A stretch of DNA of 64,000 nt, from positions 62,001 to 126,000 of the forward strand of contig JANQKG010000050.1 of the NCBI GenBank assembly GCA_028281235.1. Reading direction: 5' to 3'. This document shows positions 1-8,542 of this stretch, piece after piece. Both the position numbers and the translations under genes were made by a program. This stretch comes from Afifellaceae bacterium. Lineage in GTDB: Bacteria > Pseudomonadota > Alphaproteobacteria > Rhizobiales > Afifellaceae. The notes below the pieces were generated by a model. It searched no databases. It saw nothing but the letters and a program-made list of their open reading frames with translations, and was not told where the DNA came from. How positions within the stretch are numbered: the stretch's first letter is position 1; every line of letters begins with the position of its first letter.

Positions 1-288
1 GAAGGGATAAATGGCGGCATTGTTGATCACGATGTCGAAGCCGCCGATCTCCGCTGCCGCCTGGTCGAGCGTTTCGCTAAGCGCAGCAATATCGGCGAGG
101 TCGATCTCGTGCATCGACAAGCCATCCAGGTTCTCCGCCGCTGCCTGCTCCTTGAGCATCGCCGCTTTCGCGGAATCCTTGTCGATGGCGATGATGCGAG
201 CGCCTTCGCGCAAGAACGCAAGTGCGGTTTCCGCGCCGAGTCCCCCGGCGGTGCCGGTATGCAATATGGTCTTTCCGGCAAACCGCAT
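1..288 (-). CDS. SDR-family NAD(P)-dependent oxidoreductase, partial (C-terminus beyond left edge)
   Basis: Only the first 96 codons are in the window. The reading frame begins with ATG at 288, two bases after the TGA of the upstream DUF4432 gene, and runs off the left edge. Visible Rossmann-fold features are a glycine-rich cofactor loop (HTGTAGGLGAE, about residues 10-20), an acidic residue after the second strand (IIAIDKD), the DLAD adenine-pocket motif and the NNAA motif near residue 91. The Ser-Tyr-Lys catalytic part is not visible. Third gene of a leftward operon with a Gfo/Idh/MocA oxidoreductase and an epimerase-like protein, so it probably oxidises a sugar or sugar acid; the substrate cannot be told. 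Confidence 0.85.
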   Translation of the reverse strand, partial: MRFAGKTILHTGTAGGLGAETALAFLREGARIIAIDKDSAKAAMLKEQAAAENLDGLSMHEIDLADIAALSETLDQAAAEIGGFDIVINNAAIYPF

Positions 289-290
289 GA

Positions 291-1472
291 TCAGGCGCGG
301 CCCTTGATGGGTCGGTGGTTGCCCGAAGGCGTCGGATAGTCGTCATCCGGTTGCTGCTGGATGGACGTGATGCGCGACTGTGCCGCTGCAATCTCCTCAG
401 CGTTCGTCAGGATCCGGAAAAGGGTGTCGTAGTTCCGCTCGTCGCCATGCTCCAGCCAGGTGAGCTCCTTGCGCTCCTCGGCGGCTGCATGGCCGAGAAC
501 ATGGTCGGTGGAGGGCTCCAAGCCGAGCGCATACTGACCGGCTTGCAGGTTCTGCCATTCATACATGCATGGGAACTGGCTCTTATGCGTGACGACCTCA
601 AACCCGATTCCAAACTCGTCATTGACCAACGCGACGGGCACCAGGCCGTTTCCGTCAGCGGCCATTTCGTGCTGCCAGACCTGCTCATGAAACGCGTGGT
701 GCGGCCCTTGCATGGTGCGATAGCCGACGCCCTGCTTGCGGTAATCCTCGCCGTCATGAAGCGCCCACACGACATCGGCGATTGGTGCAAGATAGCGCGA
801 TCCTTCCGCCAGCACCGGATAGCCGACATTGATGTGATAGCAATACATGTGCGGCGTGCGATAGAAGCCGCGATTGATAACCTTGTCGCTGATCCTGATC
901 TCGTTGGTGCCGACATCGGCCTCAATGCGCCTCACCAGTTCCAGGTGCTCGCCGAAGACGGTGCCCTGTACGACAGAGCCCTCGCACCAAAGAACGCAGC
1001 GGTCGCCGTCCCATCTTTCGCCGTAGCCGAGGAGACGCGCCGGAATCGTGCTGACCCGTCCGTGGATGGAATGGCTGACGGTCTTGCGCGGATCATAAAT
1101 GTAATGATCGGCCGGTTCGTCATACATGAACAGGATGTGGTCGAGACCGCATGTCACCATCAGGCCAGAGAAGGACCGCAGCCAGCCAAGGCCGCCTTCT
1201 CCCTCATATTCGTGCAGGCCGGGATGCCGAAATCCGGACGGTGAATGCCAGCCGATAGACATGCCGGCATATTCGCAATCGGCGATGTCCATGGCGCGGT
1301 CGACGAGGACGGTGAAGCGGAGACCCGTCCCGGTTCGGAACTCAAGCAGGCGAATTGCCCGCTCCAGCCCGTCGCCGAGCGTCATCAGCCGCACGCCGGC
1401 GAATTGCGACAAGGCGCCGGCTGACTCCGCTATAGCGGTTCTTGTCATCTCTCGACCGTAAAGCTGGACCAT
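291..1472 (-). CDS. DUF4432 family, aldose 1-epimerase-like protein
   Basis: A 393-residue protein matching the DUF4432 group of the galactose mutarotase-like superfamily: soluble, beta-sandwich, no signal peptide. The segment WHSPSGFRHPG followed by GWLRSFSGLMVTCGLDH and the SHSIHGRVSTIPA segment are typical of that family, which is longer than classical mutarotases. Acidic and histidine-rich stretches in the middle (MYCYHINVGYP) are likely active-site elements. It probably interconverts anomers or otherwise handles the sugar oxidised by the flanking Gfo/Idh/MocA and SDR enzymes. It lies 94 bases downstream of the Gfo/Idh gene and two bases before the next SDR, so one transcript is likely. 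The exact reaction is unknown for this family. Confidence 0.85.
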   Translation of the reverse strand: MVQLYGREMTRTAIAESAGALSQFAGVRLMTLGDGLERAIRLLEFRTGTGLRFTVLVDRAMDIADCEYAGMSIGWHSPSGFRHPGLHEYEGEGGLGWLRSFSGLMVTCGLDHILFMYDEPADHYIYDPRKTVSHSIHGRVSTIPARLLGYGERWDGDRCVLWCEGSVVQGTVFGEHLELVRRIEADVGTNEIRISDKVINRGFYRTPHMYCYHINVGYPVLAEGSRYLAPIADVVWALHDGEDYRKQGVGYRTMQGPHHAFHEQVWQHEMAADGNGLVPVALVNDEFGIGFEVVTHKSQFPCMYEWQNLQAGQYALGLEPSTDHVLGHAAAEERKELTWLEHGDERNYDTLFRILTNAEEIAAAQSRITSIQQQPDDDYPTPSGNHRPIKGRA

Positions 1473-1566
1473 TCAGTTCCTCCCGTCGTTTTCTTCCGCG
1501 GCGCCTACGTCTTCGCCTGTTCCTCAGGAGCGTTGAGAAAGCATGCTGTGAAGATGCCAGTTGGCG

Positions 1567-2682
1567 TCATAGCCGGGGCGCTCCCGATGGGCAGCGCAGG
1601 TCGAACTCCGACAGCGCGACGCTGCGTTTCTCGTCTATGGAGCGATAGGCCGCTTCAACCAGCGCCATCGTCTTCACGTTGTCAGCGATCGGCAAAGCCG
1701 GCGGCTCGCCTGAACTGAGGGCGTATTGCAGCTGCTCCATGACGCCGGCAAAGGCATGGGGAAACCACATCGTTTCCCATTGCGGCGTTTCCCATCTGCC
1801 CTTTGTCGCAATGCGCGATGCATAGGTGAGCGTGGATGCTTCGCCGGTCGGCCAGCCGATCGTCCCCTTGGCAACGCCGTCGGTGCCGTCAACACGCCAG
1901 GCGATGTGCTGATCATCCTGGTAGTCGTCACCGCGCGGCCCGGACCAGACGTCCTCCACCGAGACCGCCATGACGGCGCCGGGGAACTTCAAGGTGGAGA
2001 CGACGATGCCGTCGCTGTGATCGAAGGTGGTGCGCGGGTCCTTACGGGTGAGGGAGGTGATCTCCAGCGGATCGCCGAACAGAAAGCGCAGCGCGTCGAG
2101 GTGGTGCACGCTCATGTTCGACAGCGTCAACCGCTCGTAGTCAGCCAGGAAACCTTGCCAATGGGGAATCGCGTGCATGTCGATCTCAGCGAAAACGATG
2201 TCGCCGAGCACGCCGCCGTCGATCAGTTGCTTCAAGACGCGTATCGACTGATCGTATCGCATGTTCTGATTGACCGAGACGGGCTTCCCCACGCGGCCCG
2301 CCTCATCGCGCAGCGCAATCGCCTCATCCAGCGAGAGGGCAAGCGGCTTCTGCGCCAGGACCGCCTTGACGTTGGGGGCGGCGAGTGCCTTGCGGATGAG
2401 GTCCGGCTGCTGATCGGGCGGAAAGGCGAGGTCGACGATCTCGATATCCGGGTCTTCGATGAGGGCCTCGGGTGTGTCGTGCACACGCGGAATGCTCCAA
2501 CGCTTCGCCACCGCGGCTGCGTGATCGCGTGTGCGCGAAGCGATCGCTGCGACCTGAAAGCCAGCATGCGCGTAGGCGGCCAGATGGCATTCCGCCATGA
2601 TCATGCCAGCGCCGACGCAGCCGATCCGATAGCTTCTCTCGCGGATATCCGGGTCCGGCTTGAGGTGCGGTGCAGCAGCCAC
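1567..2682 (-). CDS. Gfo/Idh/MocA-family oxidoreductase
   Basis: A 371-residue NAD(P)-dependent dehydrogenase of the glucose-fructose oxidoreductase/inositol dehydrogenase type. The N-terminal Rossmann fold shows CVGAGMIM at about residues 22-29. The conserved E-K-P triad appears as Q-K-P (residues 111-113), so the glutamate is replaced while the catalytic lysine stays. The C-terminal sheet domain contains SVHHLDALRFLFG with the usual histidine pair. The start is GTG at 2682: an in-frame TAG lies four codons upstream, which leaves little choice. First gene of the leftward operon and divergent from the LacI gene at 3076. Likely oxidises a cyclic sugar or polyol; substrate unknown. Confidence 0.88.
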   Translation of the reverse strand: MAAAPHLKPDPDIRERSYRIGCVGAGMIMAECHLAAYAHAGFQVAAIASRTRDHAAAVAKRWSIPRVHDTPEALIEDPDIEIVDLAFPPDQQPDLIRKALAAPNVKAVLAQKPLALSLDEAIALRDEAGRVGKPVSVNQNMRYDQSIRVLKQLIDGGVLGDIVFAEIDMHAIPHWQGFLADYERLTLSNMSVHHLDALRFLFGDPLEITSLTRKDPRTTFDHSDGIVVSTLKFPGAVMAVSVEDVWSGPRGDDYQDDQHIAWRVDGTDGVAKGTIGWPTGEASTLTYASRIATKGRWETPQWETMWFPHAFAGVMEQLQYALSSGEPPALPIADNVKTMALVEAAYRSIDEKRSVALSEFDLRCPSGAPRL

Positions 2683-3075
2683 GTGGCAGACCTACGCGCA
2701 CCGGTGCCGATGTGATGGTGCAATCGGCAGGGCGACTCGCCGCGGCGGATTGACGATTCTCGGAAACTGTAATCGCAACGCGCCGCCCCCCAGTTCCGTT
2801 CCGTCGCTCTTACGGCGACCTCATCCAGGTTGACGTTTCTGCAAGATCAAGTCAACGTCATTTCTCCTCATAATCAATCAGGAATCCGGCGACGAAATCC
2901 GCGATGAGTTTTTGCGATGATGCCTTATAACATGTTGAATTCAAATAATATTATTGCGGATTTGCTTCCGGCGAAAGGACCGGATTAGGATGGCCTTCCG
3001 GTGCTGGAGTGAACTTGTTCGGGAAATCGTGGTAGAGGCATCAATTTCCATCATTCGGCTCTCTGGGGGCTGGAA
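2683..3075. promoter_or_regulatory. Divergent promoter region between Gfo/Idh operon and LacI gene
   Basis: 393 bases without a convincing gene. It holds an AT-rich patch (2925-2958) with the perfect palindromes AACATGTT (2929-2936) and AATAATATTATT (2944-2955), and an inverted repeat TGACGTT/AACGTCA (2831-2837 and 2854-2860, 16 bases apart). These are candidate operators or promoter elements for the LacI protein encoded at 3076 and for the leftward operon. I could not fix one LacI-type site with confidence. Confidence 0.4.
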
Positions 3076-4095
3076 TTGCGCTTCACGTTAGGCGACGTCG
3101 CCCGGGAGGCGGGCGTATCCACCGCGACAGTTGACCGGGTGCTCAACAATCGCTCCGGCGTGCGCGCTCGGACTCGCGAGATCGTTTTGGAGACGGCGGC
3201 CCGCCTCGGCTACATCGCCGAGGAAGACGGGATGGCGCTGTCCGTCGACCGCCGCGTGCGCCTCGATTTTGTTCTTCCGGCGGGGACCAATGTCTTCATG
3301 GCGGACCTGCAGGGGCATATCCGGGAGCAGGCGTCCTATCACCGCAATCTGGATGTCGCCGTCCATTCCATCGAGGTCTTCAACCCCGACACGCTCGCAG
3401 ATGCGCTCGACGATCTGCGCGGGCATACGCATGCCGTCGGTGTTATCGCCATCGACCATCCGACCGTGCGCGAAGCAGTGCGCACGCTCGTCGCCGACGG
3501 CATACATGTTGCGACCCTCGTATCCGACATCGCTCAGGTACCGCGTGTCGGCTATGTCGGCATCGACAATCGCGCCGCCGGACGATTGGCCGGGTACCTC
3601 CTGGGCCGCTTCCTCGGCAGGGACGGCCGCAAGAAGATCGCCATCTTTGCCGGGTCATTGTCTTATCGCGGTCACGAGGAGCGCGAGATGGGGTTTCGCA
3701 ACATCCTCGCAGACGAGTTCTCCAATCTGGAGGTTGTTGAGCTGAGGGAGGTGCGCGACGATTGGGAGCGCGCGCAGGCGGAGGCCACCGCGCTGCTCAA
3801 GCAATTTCCGGATATCTCCGGCGTCTACAATGTCGGAGCCGGCAATGAGGGCATCGCCCGGGCGCTGTGTGACCGGGGGAGGGGGCAGGACGTTGTTTTC
3901 GTCGGCCACGACCTCACAAGTCACCACCGACGTTTGCTGCTAGATGGCACGCTCGACGCTGTGATCGACCAGAATCCGCGCGTTGAAGCGCGCGAAGCCA
4001 TCAACATGCTGGCCAATGCCGTGCTCGGCCGTCCCAATGTTCAGCATCCGCCGCGGCTACAGGTCATCTTTAAAGAGAACCTTCCAGAGGTCTGA
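3076..4095 (+). CDS. LacI-family transcriptional regulator
   Basis: A 339-residue LacI/GalR-type repressor. The N-terminal helix-turn-helix reads LGDVAREAGVSTATVDRVLN, followed by the hinge helix region and a periplasmic-binding-protein-like effector domain (about residues 60-330). The recognition helix carries STATVDRV, a variant of the common SxxTVSRV. The start codon is TTG at 3076 behind a G-rich Shine-Dalgarno-like CTGGGGG; no ATG fits the conserved N-terminus. Divergent from the Gfo/Idh operon and convergent with the aldose-epimerase end of the big ABC operon, so it likely senses the sugar handled by either. Effector unknown. Confidence 0.9.
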   Translation: MRFTLGDVAREAGVSTATVDRVLNNRSGVRARTREIVLETAARLGYIAEEDGMALSVDRRVRLDFVLPAGTNVFMADLQGHIREQASYHRNLDVAVHSIEVFNPDTLADALDDLRGHTHAVGVIAIDHPTVREAVRTLVADGIHVATLVSDIAQVPRVGYVGIDNRAAGRLAGYLLGRFLGRDGRKKIAIFAGSLSYRGHEEREMGFRNILADEFSNLEVVELREVRDDWERAQAEATALLKQFPDISGVYNVGAGNEGIARALCDRGRGQDVVFVGHDLTSHHRRLLLDGTLDAVIDQNPRVEAREAINMLANAVLGRPNVQHPPRLQVIFKENLPEV

Positions 4096-4114
4096 GCCGT
4101 ATCGAGCGTGCGCC

Positions 4115-4996
4115 TTACAATGTGCGCCAATCAAGCCGCATGGAAAGCGTCAGCGTTTCGCCGTCTGCAAGCTGGATCAGGCCGGGTTGGCCGTCGAGAT
4201 TGTGTGCATCGACGGGATGCGAGACCGGCTCGAAGCAGAAGAAGTCCGCCTCCGAAGAGGGGGAGTAGACGATGGTCGTCGTCAGCGGCGTGTCCGCGCC
4301 CAACGTGACGGCCAGCCTGGAAGCGGGTTGGACGATGGTTGCCGAACCGGTCCAGTCGGCGAAGGCGTTGTTGATCCAATCCGGCGGCAGCGGTGCGCCG
4401 TCGGCAAAATCCCAATCCGGCCGTTCGTCGATCCCGACATGGGCGGTTGGCAAATGGCGCTCGTCCTCCAGCCAGATTCCGGAGGCCTTGAACTGAAGCC
4501 TCGTGTCGGGCGTTCGCGGAAACCAGGGGTGAAAGCCGCCGCCGAAGGGCAGGGTACGCCCGGAGCTATTGGTGATCGTCAGCTTCTGCTCAATGGCTCC
4601 GTCGCGGAGTTCGGCTTTTGCTACGGCGGCATAGCGAAATGGACCGATCGCGCCGCTCTCCAAGATCAGCGTCGCAGCTTGAGGCGTGGCGTCGGCGACC
4701 GCCCAGGGTTTTTGAAACGCATCGCCGTGGATTGGGAAGGGCTCGCCGTCCAAATTCGGCTCGATGGCGTGGAACGTCCCATGGAAGGAAAATCCGCCGC
4801 CGGAGATTCGGTTGGAGAAGGGGAGAAGCACGTTCGATCCGAGTCCGAACGGTCCCGCGTCCACGCCCTGCCAGGGCCGCAGGATGGGAATGCGTTCGCC
4901 AGCGACGAGCGCTTCCGCCGAGAGAATGCCGCCGCCGAGTAAGGGCGCAAGCTCAAGCCGCGTGCGGTCGTCCGCAAGCGTGAGCGTCTCGCTCAT
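4115..4996 (-). CDS. Aldose 1-epimerase (galactose mutarotase-like)
   Basis: A 293-residue cytoplasmic mutarotase-type protein. Family landmarks are visible: LLPFSNRISGGGFSFHG (substrate-binding strand), the first histidine in PIHGDAFQKPW, the probable catalytic acid histidine in PFGGGFHPWF and the probable base glutamate in FCFEPVSHP near the C-terminus. It would equilibrate alpha and beta anomers of the imported aldose before oxidation. Last gene of a seven-gene leftward operon beginning with GntR at 10482; its start lies just after the TGA of the preceding SDR gene. It ends close to the convergent LacI gene. Substrate not determined. Confidence 0.88.
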   Translation of the reverse strand: MSETLTLADDRTRLELAPLLGGGILSAEALVAGERIPILRPWQGVDAGPFGLGSNVLLPFSNRISGGGFSFHGTFHAIEPNLDGEPFPIHGDAFQKPWAVADATPQAATLILESGAIGPFRYAAVAKAELRDGAIEQKLTITNSSGRTLPFGGGFHPWFPRTPDTRLQFKASGIWLEDERHLPTAHVGIDERPDWDFADGAPLPPDWINNAFADWTGSATIVQPASRLAVTLGADTPLTTTIVYSPSSEADFFCFEPVSHPVDAHNLDGQPGLIQLADGETLTLSMRLDWRTL

Positions 4997-4997
4997 C

Positions 4998-5741
4998 TCA
5001 CCAGCCCGCGTCGATCCCGATGTTCTGGCTGGTGATCATGTCGGAGCGCGGCGAGGCGAGGAACGCCACGAGCTCCGCGACTGCTTCCGGCTGGATGCGG
5101 ACCTTGAGGCACTGCCGGTCAAGCACCCAGTTTGAATACTCCTCCGCCTTGTGGCCAAACACGCGCGCCTCGGCCTCCGACACAATAGCGCCGGGCGCGA
5201 CAGCGTTCACGCATATGCCGAACGGCCCCAGCTCGCGGGCGAGCGATTTGGTCATGCCCAAAAGCGCGCCCTTGGACGTGATGTAGGGAACATAACCGTC
5301 GAGCTGACCGTTCAGCGTGATGGACGTGAAGTTGATGATCTTGCCCCAGCGTTTCTCCTTCATGGCCGGCGCGCATACGACACTCATCGCGTAGGCGGCT
5401 GAGGAGTTCACACGGATCTGGTCTTCATATTCCTCAAGCGAGAACTCTTCGTAGGGCCGGTTGATGATCAGCGCCGCATTGTTGATCAGGATGTCGAAGC
5501 CGCCTTTGGCTTTGGCGGCGTCACGGACGATCGCCTGTGCGCCGGAGAGATCGTTCAGGTCGCAGCCGAGGAAGGATACATTGGCGCCGAGTGCTGTAGC
5601 GCGTGACTCGGCGTTCTCAAGGTCCGGCCGGTCCAGCACGGTGACGGCCGCTCCCGCCTCCGACAGCCGCGTGGCTTGGGCGCGTCCCAGCGTCCCCAGG
5701 CCGCCCGTCAACAGGACGTTCTTGCCGCTCAGTTCAGCCAT
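4998..5741 (-). CDS. SDR-family oxidoreductase
   Basis: A 247-residue classical short-chain dehydrogenase. Cofactor loop TGGLGTLG at about residues 12-19, NNAA motif (INNAALI), catalytic serine in NFTSITLNG and catalytic Tyr-Lys in YITSK thirteen residues later, all with family spacing. The acidic residue after strand 2 (VLDRPD) suggests NAD rather than NADP. Probably oxidises the sugar imported by the adjacent ABC transporter, supplying lactone or keto-sugar to the SMP-30 lactonase and the enolase-superfamily dehydratase. It follows the ABC ATPase gene by 11 bases and almost abuts the aldose epimerase gene. Confidence 0.9.
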   Translation of the reverse strand: MAELSGKNVLLTGGLGTLGRAQATRLSEAGAAVTVLDRPDLENAESRATALGANVSFLGCDLNDLSGAQAIVRDAAKAKGGFDILINNAALIINRPYEEFSLEEYEDQIRVNSSAAYAMSVVCAPAMKEKRWGKIINFTSITLNGQLDGYVPYITSKGALLGMTKSLARELGPFGICVNAVAPGAIVSEAEARVFGHKAEEYSNWVLDRQCLKVRIQPEAVAELVAFLASPRSDMITSQNIGIDAGW

Positions 5742-5752
5742 CGCCTCCCCCT

Positions 5753-6484
5753 TTAGAGAATGTTGCTGACTTCCTCGATCGAGGTCTCCTCGATGCGCTT
5801 GTCCATGACGATCTCGCCGAGCCGCATGGCCACGACCCGATCACAGCAATCGAAGACGTGATGCATGTTGTGGCTGATGAAGACCGACGTGATGCTCTGA
5901 TCCTTCAGCGATCGCACGAACCCAATCACCTTCTGTGTCTCCTTGACGGAGATATGGTTGGTCGGCTCGTCCAGGATCATCACCTTCGACTTGAAATGCA
6001 TGGCGCGCGCGATTGCCACGCCCTGGCGCTGGCCACCGGACAGCTCACCGACGATTGCGTCCGGCGAGCGCAGATGCAGGTCCACATCGGCAATTGCAGA
6101 GACGCTTTCTGAGCGCATCCGCTCCTGGTCGAGCCAGCCGATCCCGCCGATCGACATCTTCAGCGGCTCGCGGCCGATGAACATATTGCGCGCGATCGAC
6201 ATGCTGGGAACCATGGAATTGTACTGGTAGATCGTCTCGATGCCGCGATCCATGGCCTGGCGCGGCGTTGCGAAATTGATCGGCTTGCCCTCCAGCGTGA
6301 TCTCGCCGGAGCTGCGGCTCTCTGTCCCCGACAGGATGTTGATCAGCGTAGACTTGCCGGCGCCATTGTCGCCGACCAGGCCAAGCGCTTCATTCGGGTA
6401 GATGTCGAGCGTCACGCCCTTCAGCGCATGCACGCCGGAATACCATTTGTGCACGTCCTGAAAGCGGATGATCGGCTCGGGCAT
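5753..6484 (-). CDS. Sugar ABC transporter ATP-binding protein (single-domain, FrcA-like)
   Basis: A 243-residue ATPase with a single nucleotide-binding domain. Walker A is GDNGAGKST, the signature is LSGGQRQG, Walker B is VMILDEPT with D-loop NHISVKE, and the switch histidine sits in VFISHNMHH. Most CUT2 sugar importers (RbsA, XylG, AraG) have a tandem ATPase of about 500 residues; this half-size form is the FrcA type known from rhizobial fructose transport, and probably works as a homodimer. It energises the permease whose gene ends three bases downstream of this gene's start. Part of the operon 10482 to 4115. Confidence 0.9.
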   Translation of the reverse strand: MPEPIIRFQDVHKWYSGVHALKGVTLDIYPNEALGLVGDNGAGKSTLINILSGTESRSSGEITLEGKPINFATPRQAMDRGIETIYQYNSMVPSMSIARNMFIGREPLKMSIGGIGWLDQERMRSESVSAIADVDLHLRSPDAIVGELSGGQRQGVAIARAMHFKSKVMILDEPTNHISVKETQKVIGFVRSLKDQSITSVFISHNMHHVFDCCDRVVAMRLGEIVMDKRIEETSIEEVSNIL

Positions 6485-6487
6485 CTC

Positions 6488-7468
6488 TTAAGTCTCGACC
6501 TTCATGGCTTTGGCCTTGCTCCGCAGCCAGGCGTTCACAACGACGGCAAAGATCGTCAGGCTGCCGATCGCCAGCTTGAACCAGTTCGCGTCGACCTGCG
6601 AAAGCACCAGGCCGTTGTCGATGACGCGAATGAGCGTTGCGCCGATGATCCCTCCCAGGATCGTGCCGACGCCGCCGGTCAAGGCCGTGCCCCCGATCAC
6701 CGCCGCGGCGACAGCCTGGAGCTCCAGTCCTTCGCCGATGGAGGGGAGCGGCGCGCCGAGCCGCATCACCTGAATGGTGCCGGCGAAGCCCGCCAGAACC
6801 GAGCAGATCATGAAACAGGCGATCTTGACCCGCGCGGTGGGGATGCCCATCGACCGGGCCGCCGGAAGGAAACCGCCGGTCGCCCGCACCCAATTGCCGA
6901 AATTCGTGCGCGACAGAAGCAGCGACGCCAATATGGCGATCGCCAGAAACCAGAAGAACGACATGCGGAACATATCGCCGGGGCCGACATAATGGGTGAA
7001 CAATTCCTTGGGCAGCGCATCGGCCGGCAGGAACGGGGGGAAGCCGCCGGAGATCACGACGGTGATGGAGCGCGCCACGAACAGCATGCCGAGCGTCGTG
7101 ATGAAGCTCGGGATGTTGAAGCGGATCGTCAGCGCGCCGTTTGTGAAGCCGACGAGCGCGGCGGCCAGCAGGCCTGCGGGGAAGGCGAGAATGAAGGGTG
7201 TGCCGGATTCGATCAAGACGGCCATGATCATCGGCGTCAGCGCGAAGACGGAGCCGACGGACAGATCGAACTCGCCGCAGATCATCAGCAAGGTCACGCC
7301 GATGGCGACCATGGCCATCTCAGGAAGGATCCCAAGAATCCCCTGAACGTTCTGGGGGCTCAAGAAGATGCCGTCGGTCTGGATCTGGAAGACGATCGTC
7401 AACAGAACCAGAAACACGATGCCGGCAAGCTCCGGCTTCTCCAGATAGATTTTCAGCCAGCGTTTCAT
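6488..7468 (-). CDS. Sugar ABC transporter permease (CUT2, RbsC/FrcC-like)
   Basis: A 326-residue inner-membrane permease of the branched-chain/ribose type, with about nine to ten hydrophobic segments. A family-typical stretch is LLMICGEFDLSVGSVFALTP (about residues 60-80), followed by GFTNGALTIRFNIPSFITTLG; the C-terminal GGTALTGGVGTILGGIIGAT is the conserved cytoplasmic loop. I place the start at ATG 7468 (MKRWLKIYLEKPEL). A longer upstream reading frame exists but has no membrane character and covers the intergenic hairpin. Between the binding-protein gene and the ATPase gene of the same operon. Confidence 0.9.
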   Translation of the reverse strand: MKRWLKIYLEKPELAGIVFLVLLTIVFQIQTDGIFLSPQNVQGILGILPEMAMVAIGVTLLMICGEFDLSVGSVFALTPMIMAVLIESGTPFILAFPAGLLAAALVGFTNGALTIRFNIPSFITTLGMLFVARSITVVISGGFPPFLPADALPKELFTHYVGPGDMFRMSFFWFLAIAILASLLLSRTNFGNWVRATGGFLPAARSMGIPTARVKIACFMICSVLAGFAGTIQVMRLGAPLPSIGEGLELQAVAAAVIGGTALTGGVGTILGGIIGATLIRVIDNGLVLSQVDANWFKLAIGSLTIFAVVVNAWLRSKAKAMKVET

Positions 7469-7485
7469 GAGCCCCCTGTAGAAGC

Positions 7486-7510
7486 GGGCCACGGCAAGAC
7501 GCCGTGGCCC
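7486..7510 (-). terminator. GC-rich hairpin between binding-protein and permease genes
   Basis: Perfect 10-bp arms GGGCCACGGC / GCCGTGGCCC with a five-base loop. No T-tract follows on the minus strand, so it looks more like an mRNA-stabilising or attenuating stem than a full terminator. It sits between the binding-protein stop (7524) and the permease start (7468), where it could raise binding-protein expression over the membrane parts. Confidence 0.6.
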
Positions 7511-7523
7511 ATCTTGTTTTCGC

Positions 7524-8498
7524 TTACCGCTTGCCCTGCTTGGCGAGGTCCCAAAGGTCCGGGACATCCTCAACCAGGACCAGGCCCTGCCCGGTATCGA
7601 TGTCGGCCGGCGACAGCCCGACGGTCTTGGCAAGATAGGCCTGCATGACCGGCATAAAGCCTTGCATGTAGGGCTGCTGGTCGACCTGGACCTGGATGTA
7701 GCCGGTCTCCATTTGCTGCAGCACTTCGGCGACGATGTCGAAGCCGCCCATCAGCACCTTGCCCGGCTCCACACCGCGGTCGGCGAGAACCTGTGCGACA
7801 TAAGCGTGCCACAGGCCGGTGTCGAAATAGACGGTCGTGTCCGGATTGGCGTTGATGTAGGCGCCGACGCGTTCCGCCACGATGGCGCCATCGGTGCCCG
7901 TGTCGAGCCGCACGATCTCAACGTCACGGCCGCCGGCCTTCATCTCCTCAAGGTGGTTGATGATCCCCTGGGCGCGCTGCTCAGACCAGTTCTGGCCGGG
8001 TGCTGAGACACCCACCACCGCCTTGATCTTTCCTTCCGCGGGATAGAACTCCGCCATCTTCTTGCCGAGCGAGTAGCCGGCCGGGATGAAGCCCTGGCCG
8101 ATGAAGGCCTGACGCTCGCTGCCGGCCGCACCTTCCGTGTCGTCGACATTTGAAGCGATCACGATGACGCCCGCTTCGCGCGCGCCGGAGATGATCTGAT
8201 CAAAGGCGTTGTTGTCGACGATTGAGGTGATGAGCGCGTCGGGATTGCGCGACAACGCAGCCATCATGTTGGCGGCCTGCTGCTCGATAGAGCCCTCCGT
8301 CTGGGTGAAGATCATCTGGCAATTGGCCTGAAGCTTCTCGCAGGCATCGTCAAAACCCTTCTTGACCGCCTGCCAGAACGGATTGGAGGCTGACGAATGG
8401 TGCGTGAAGACCACGTTCAGCGGATCTTGTGCGTTGGCGATGGCAGCCGAAACGCTGAATGCCGCGGCAAGGGTGAGGGTGCTCAATAACCTTCTCAA
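7524..8498 (-). CDS. Sugar ABC transporter substrate-binding protein (FrcB/RbsB-like)
   Basis: A 324-residue periplasmic binding protein of the ribose/fructose family. Start is TTG at 8498, seven bases after a strong AAGGAGG ribosome site. The N-terminus (MRRLLSTLTLAAAFSVSA...NA) is a clear signal peptide with cleavage near ANA-QD. Mature protein begins PLNVVFTHHSSASNPFWQAV, the usual first strand of the family, and later has AGVIVIASNVDD and YSLGKKMAEF. It delivers the sugar to the permease encoded at 6488-7468. A GC hairpin follows the stop. FrcB-like from the single-domain ATPase partner; ligand not known. Confidence 0.9.
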   Translation of the reverse strand: MRRLLSTLTLAAAFSVSAAIANAQDPLNVVFTHHSSASNPFWQAVKKGFDDACEKLQANCQMIFTQTEGSIEQQAANMMAALSRNPDALITSIVDNNAFDQIISGAREAGVIVIASNVDDTEGAAGSERQAFIGQGFIPAGYSLGKKMAEFYPAEGKIKAVVGVSAPGQNWSEQRAQGIINHLEEMKAGGRDVEIVRLDTGTDGAIVAERVGAYINANPDTTVYFDTGLWHAYVAQVLADRGVEPGKVLMGGFDIVAEVLQQMETGYIQVQVDQQPYMQGFMPVMQAYLAKTVGLSPADIDTGQGLVLVEDVPDLWDLAKQGKR

Positions 8499-8542
8499 CT
8501 TTTCCTCCTTCGGTTTTTGGCGCGACCGATCGATCCGAGAGA

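Noticed and set aside
315..1244. Long plus-strand frame opposite the DUF4432 gene
   Set aside because: Shadow of the real minus-strand gene; no recognisable domain, composition typical of antisense GC-rich frames.
7469..7633. Upstream extension of the CUT2 permease reading frame
   Set aside because: Non-hydrophobic, antiparallel to the end of the binding-protein gene, and covers the hairpin; ATG 7468 fits the family length.
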